Of a stretch of DNA of 64,000 bases, positions 61,304 through 64,000 are shown one piece after another. How positions within the stretch are numbered: position 1 is the first letter of the stretch; every line of letters starts with the position of its first letter. A model generated the notes under the pieces. That model was not told the origin of the DNA. It did not search any database and saw nothing but the letters and a program-made list of their open reading frames with translations. The stretch lies in NCBI RefSeq assembly GCF_036013915.1, contig NZ_CP107899.1, positions 4,712,001 through 4,776,000 on the forward strand, written 5' to 3'. The position numbers and the translations under genes are program-made. This DNA comes from Streptomyces sp. NBC_00464 (GTDB taxonomy: Bacteria > Actinomycetota > Actinomycetes > Streptomycetales > Streptomycetaceae).

Positions 61304-61722
61304 GATCGATCCTTGCTTGCTCGGGACGCATCGCTCGCGAGAGGTATGCGCCCGGTGGGGGGAGGCCGGCACCGACGCGGGTACGCCCACCGCAATCGGG
61401 ATCCACGCCCGGAGCACCCTCATCGGCGTCCGGGCCCGGCCCACAGGTCATTCACTGAAATTCCGGACTGGCGGGTACCAGCCCTGCACATGCAAAAGGA
61501 CCTTCGGCGCTTTAGCTGCCCAAAGGTCCTTGAGTAGTGCAACAGGCGTTGAAACACCATACGACACGACTGAGAGGGATATGAAAGGACTTGAGACATG
61601 GATCACAGGTCCAGGTGCAACCACACTCCCACATTCGAAGGTCTGGACAGGAACGGGTCGTAGACCCGCAGGGCTCTTGGATCACCTCACTCCTTGTCGT
61701 CCGCGCGGACTACCATCACTGC
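61304..61722. other. 419-nt region between POT transporter and response regulator
   Basis: The divergent promoters of both units must lie here. An AT-rich stretch with ATACGACACGACTGAGAGGG and a GGATATGAAAGGAC segment occurs around 61558-61588. A palindromic AAGGACCTT/AAGGTCCTT pair is given separately. No coding sequence was convincing. Confidence 0.5.
61496..61531. promoter_or_regulatory. 9-bp inverted repeat in the divergent POT/two-component promoter region
   Basis: AAGGACCTT (61496-61504) and AAGGTCCTT (61523-61531) are perfect inverted arms with an 18-nt spacer. It could be a leader hairpin of the transporter transcript, a terminator, or a regulator site. Confidence 0.45.
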
Positions 61723-62400
61723 ATGACCCGTGTACTGCTCGCCGAGGACGACGCATCCATCTCGGAGCCGCTGGCCCGCGCCCTGCGTCGGGAGGGTTAC
61801 GAGGTCGAGGTCCGCGAAGACGGCCCGACCGCTCTCGACGCCGGCCTCCAGGGCGGAATCGACCTGGTCGTGCTCGACCTGGGGCTGCCCGGAATGGACG
61901 GCCTCGAAGTTGCCCGCCGGCTCCGCGCCGAGGGCCACACCGTGCCGGTCCTGGTGCTCACCGCCCGCGCCGACGAGGTGGACACGGTCGTCGGCCTCGA
62001 CGCCGGTGCGGACGACTACGTCACCAAGCCCTTCCGGCTGGCCGAGCTCCTGGCCCGGGTCCGGGCCCTGCTGCGCCGCGGCGCCACCGAGCCCGCCCCG
62101 CAGCCCGCCACCCACGGCGTCAGGATCGACGTCGAGTCGCACCGGGCCTGGATGGGCGACGAGGAACTCCAGCTCACCGCCAAGGAGTTCGACCTGCTGC
62201 GGGTCCTGGTCCGGGACGCGGGCCGGGTCGTCACCCGCGACCAGCTGATGCGCGAGGTCTGGGACACCACCTGGTGGTCCTCCACCAAGACCCTCGACAT
62301 GCACATCTCCTGGCTCCGCAAGAAGCTCGGCGACGACGCCGCCAATCCCCGGTACATCGCCACCGTCCGGGGCGTCGGCTTCCGCTTCGAGAAGAGCTGA
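61723..62400 (+). CDS. OmpR-family two-component response regulator
   Basis: This 225-residue regulator has a receiver domain with acidic pocket EDD (residues 8-10), phosphoacceptor Asp52 in VVLDLGLPGMDG and Lys in DDYVTKPF, and a C-terminal OmpR winged helix (ELQLTAKEFDLLRVLVRDAGRVVTRDQL, TLDMHISWLRKKLGDD). ATG 61723 is used; the open frame continues upstream without support. It is followed after 15 nt by its sensor kinase. Confidence 0.95.
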   Translation: MTRVLLAEDDASISEPLARALRREGYEVEVREDGPTALDAGLQGGIDLVVLDLGLPGMDGLEVARRLRAEGHTVPVLVLTARADEVDTVVGLDAGADDYVTKPFRLAELLARVRALLRRGATEPAPQPATHGVRIDVESHRAWMGDEELQLTAKEFDLLRVLVRDAGRVVTRDQLMREVWDTTWWSSTKTLDMHISWLRKKLGDDAANPRYIATVRGVGFRFEKS

Positions 62401-62415
62401 CGTACAGAAGCAGTC

Positions 62416-63681
62416 ATGCGCCGACGCCTGATCAACTCCACCCTCGCCGTGGTGCTCGTGGTGATCGCCGTCTTCGGCGTCTCCCTCGTCATCGTGGAGA
62501 CCCGCACCATCAGCAACAGCGCCCAGGAGAGCGTCGACTCCGAGGCGCTGCGGCTGATCAGCGTCATCGAGAGCCGCCTCCTCGGCGCCGAGCGGATCAA
62601 CCCCGGCGTGCTGGCCGAACAGATCGACGACAAGCGCTACGCCCTGGTCAAGATGCCCGGCCGCGCCCCCATCGAGGTCGGCGAACGCCCCAGCGGCAGT
62701 GTGATCACCGCCACGGAGGAGGGCGAACACGGCGAGAAGGTCACCGTCGAGGAGTCCCGCACCTCCGTCACCCGCGAGGTCGGCCGCACCTTGATGATCA
62801 TCGGTGCGGTGGCGCTGCTGGCCATCGTCTCCGCCGTGCTCCTGGCCGTACGCCAGGCCAACAAGCTGACCTCCCCGCTCACCGACCTCGCCGAGACCGC
62901 GGAACGCCTGGGATCGGGCGACCCGCGCCCACGCCACAAGCGGTACGGGGTGCCGGAGCTCGACCGGGTGGCCGACGTCCTGGACTCCTCCGCCGAACGG
63001 ATCGCCCGGATGCTGACCGCGGAGCGCCGGCTCGCCGCCGACGCCTCCCACCAGCTCCGTACGCCGCTCACCGCGCTCTCCATGCGGATCGAGGAGATCT
63101 CCGTCACCGACGACCCCGAGACGGTGAAGGAGGAGGCGAACATCGCCCTCACCCAGGTGGAGCGGCTCACGGACGTGGTCCAGCGGCTGCTGACCAACGC
63201 CCGGGATCCGCGGACCGGCTCCGCCGTCGTCTTCGACCTCGACGAGATCGTCAAGCAGCAGATCGAGGAGTGGCGCCCGGCCTACCGGAGCGAGGGACGG
63301 GCCATCGTCTGCTCCGGCAAGCAGGGCCTGAGTGCCGTCGGCACACCGGGCGCGGTCGCGCAGGTGCTGGCCGCGCTGATCGAGAACTCACTCATGCACG
63401 GCGGCGGTACGGTCGCCCTGCGCACCCGGGTCACCGGAAACCAGGCGGTCATCGAGGTCACGGACGAGGGCCCCGGGGTCCCCGCCGACCTGGGCGCGAG
63501 GATCTTCGAGCGGACCATCAGCGGCCGCAACTCCACGGGCATCGGCCTCGCGGTTGCCCGCGACCTGGCGGAGGCGGACGGCGGCCGCCTGGAACTGCTC
63601 CAGCAGCAGCCACCGGTCTTCGCGTTGTTCCTCAGCCAGGTGGCCCTGGACAGAAAGACACCGGATCGCCCGGTGAGGTGA
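62416..63681 (+). CDS. Two-component sensor histidine kinase
   Basis: This 421-residue kinase has an N-terminal transmembrane helix (NSTLAVVLVVIAVFGVSLVI), an extracellular region of about 95 residues, a second helix (MIIGAVALLAIVSAVLLAV), a HAMP-like linker, a dimerisation/phosphoacceptor domain with His212 in ASHQLRTPLTAL, and a HATPase domain (N box AALIENSLMHGG, G1 VTDEGPGVP, G2 STGIGLAVARDL). The small extracytoplasmic sensor gives no clue to the signal. The position beside a peptide transporter is suggestive only. Confidence 0.94.
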   Translation: MRRRLINSTLAVVLVVIAVFGVSLVIVETRTISNSAQESVDSEALRLISVIESRLLGAERINPGVLAEQIDDKRYALVKMPGRAPIEVGERPSGSVITATEEGEHGEKVTVEESRTSVTREVGRTLMIIGAVALLAIVSAVLLAVRQANKLTSPLTDLAETAERLGSGDPRPRHKRYGVPELDRVADVLDSSAERIARMLTAERRLAADASHQLRTPLTALSMRIEEISVTDDPETVKEEANIALTQVERLTDVVQRLLTNARDPRTGSAVVFDLDEIVKQQIEEWRPAYRSEGRAIVCSGKQGLSAVGTPGAVAQVLAALIENSLMHGGGTVALRTRVTGNQAVIEVTDEGPGVPADLGARIFERTISGRNSTGIGLAVARDLAEADGGRLELLQQQPPVFALFLSQVALDRKTPDRPVR

Positions 63682-63685
63682 CCGG

Positions 63686-64000
63686 CTACGTGCGGGCCGT
63701 ATCGGCCTCGATCCGTACCACCGCGGCCGGCGCGGGAGCGGGCGCCGGAGCGGGTACGGAAACGGCACGAGCCGCCCGCGCGACGTCCTGCGTGCTCACG
63801 ACGACGTCGTCCGTGCTCACGATCGCGTCCTGCGTGCTCCCGACCGCGTCCTCCGTGCTCACGACCACGTCTTTGTCAGGCAGCGCCCTGAAGACCCACG
63901 TCCGGTAGGACCAGAAGCGGAACATCGTCGCGATGCCGATTCCGAGGATCTTGAAGACATTGCTCTGGACCGGGCTGTTCCAGCCGAACCCGTATGTCGC
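63686..64000 (-). CDS. GtrA-like membrane protein (5' part outside window)
   Basis: The leftward frame enters from beyond 64000 and stops at 63686. The visible 104 residues start with the end of a GtrA/DPMS-type membrane domain (NVFKILGIGIATMFRFWSYRTWVF). A hydrophilic tail follows with four imperfect VST(E/Q/D)D repeats and an Ala/Pro run. GtrA proteins flip or help transfer polyprenyl-linked sugars. The repeated tail is odd for the family. The stop lies 5 nt from the convergent sensor-kinase stop. Confidence 0.82.
   Translation of the reverse strand, partial: ATYGFGWNSPVQSNVFKILGIGIATMFRFWSYRTWVFRALPDKDVVVSTEDAVGSTQDAIVSTDDVVVSTQDVARAARAVSVPAPAPAPAPAAVVRIEADTART

Noticed and set aside
61212..63908. 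898-codon open frame on the + strand
   Set aside because: It covers the two-component genes in another frame and reads as Arg/Pro/Gly-rich sequence without domains.

Overview
The window is very GC-rich DNA with strong third-position GC bias, frequent GTG and TTG starts and many 4-nt start/stop overlaps. Gene content and order (Rpf-like protein, eno, FtsB-like, DUF501, Ppx/GppA, ndh, cfa-like, MacB-like ABC pair, bldA, CBS, hut genes, SigB-type sigma factor) indicate a chromosomal core segment of a Streptomyces species. No insertion sequence, phage, plasmid or CRISPR signature was seen. All assignments come from reading the sequence and from knowledge of families; no search was run.

Layout. 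1-7.8 kb: end of a LysM/Rpf-like secreted protein, enolase, an FtsB/DivIC-like division protein, DUF501 protein, exopolyphosphatase-like protein, NADH dehydrogenase II (ndh) preceded by two Rex-operator-like sites, and a cyclopropane-fatty-acyl-phospholipid synthase-like methyltransferase. A 24-bp-arm perfect palindrome separates the latter from a convergent MacB/FtsX-type ABC exporter (7.9-11.2 kb). 11.4-20.8 kb: a LacI regulator divergent from a lipoprotein-permease-permease-ATPase-ATPase-GH2 beta-mannosidase operon, probably a mannoside uptake and hydrolysis system with visible promoter and operators. 21.07-21.15 kb: tRNA-Leu with a UAA anticodon, i.e. bldA. 21.4-26 kb: TrmB/LuxR-like regulator and a large secreted subtilase.

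26-34.4 kb: SpoIIE-type phosphatase, a secreted protein with a type IVb pilin-like N-terminus, a lipoprotein, small membrane proteins and a Bax-inhibitor-1 family protein. 34.4-44.7 kb: thiolase, SGNH hydrolase, cystathionine beta-synthase, an XRE/SDR divergent pair, small membrane proteins divergent from a MarR regulator, an RpiR regulator and a 436-bp nested palindrome. 44.7-46.9 kb: a four-gene Roadblock/DUF4388 cluster. 47.1-52.7 kb: a histidine-catabolism operon (hutU, M20 amidohydrolase, hutF, hutI). 52.8-55.2 kb: a SigB/F/G-family sigma factor, STAS antagonist and HATPase-type anti-sigma factor.

55.4-59.7 kb: a four-gene cell-surface operon with two predicted sortase substrates (LPKTG and LAATG) that share a repeated two-cysteine domain, a DUF916-like protein and a membrane-anchored secreted protein. 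59.8-64 kb: a POT-family peptide transporter, an OmpR-type two-component system, and the 3' part of a GtrA-like membrane protein. The most interesting less-described items are the surface operon, the M20 enzyme standing where HutG would be expected, the Roadblock cluster, the pilin-like giant protein, and several repeat structures in untranslated regions.
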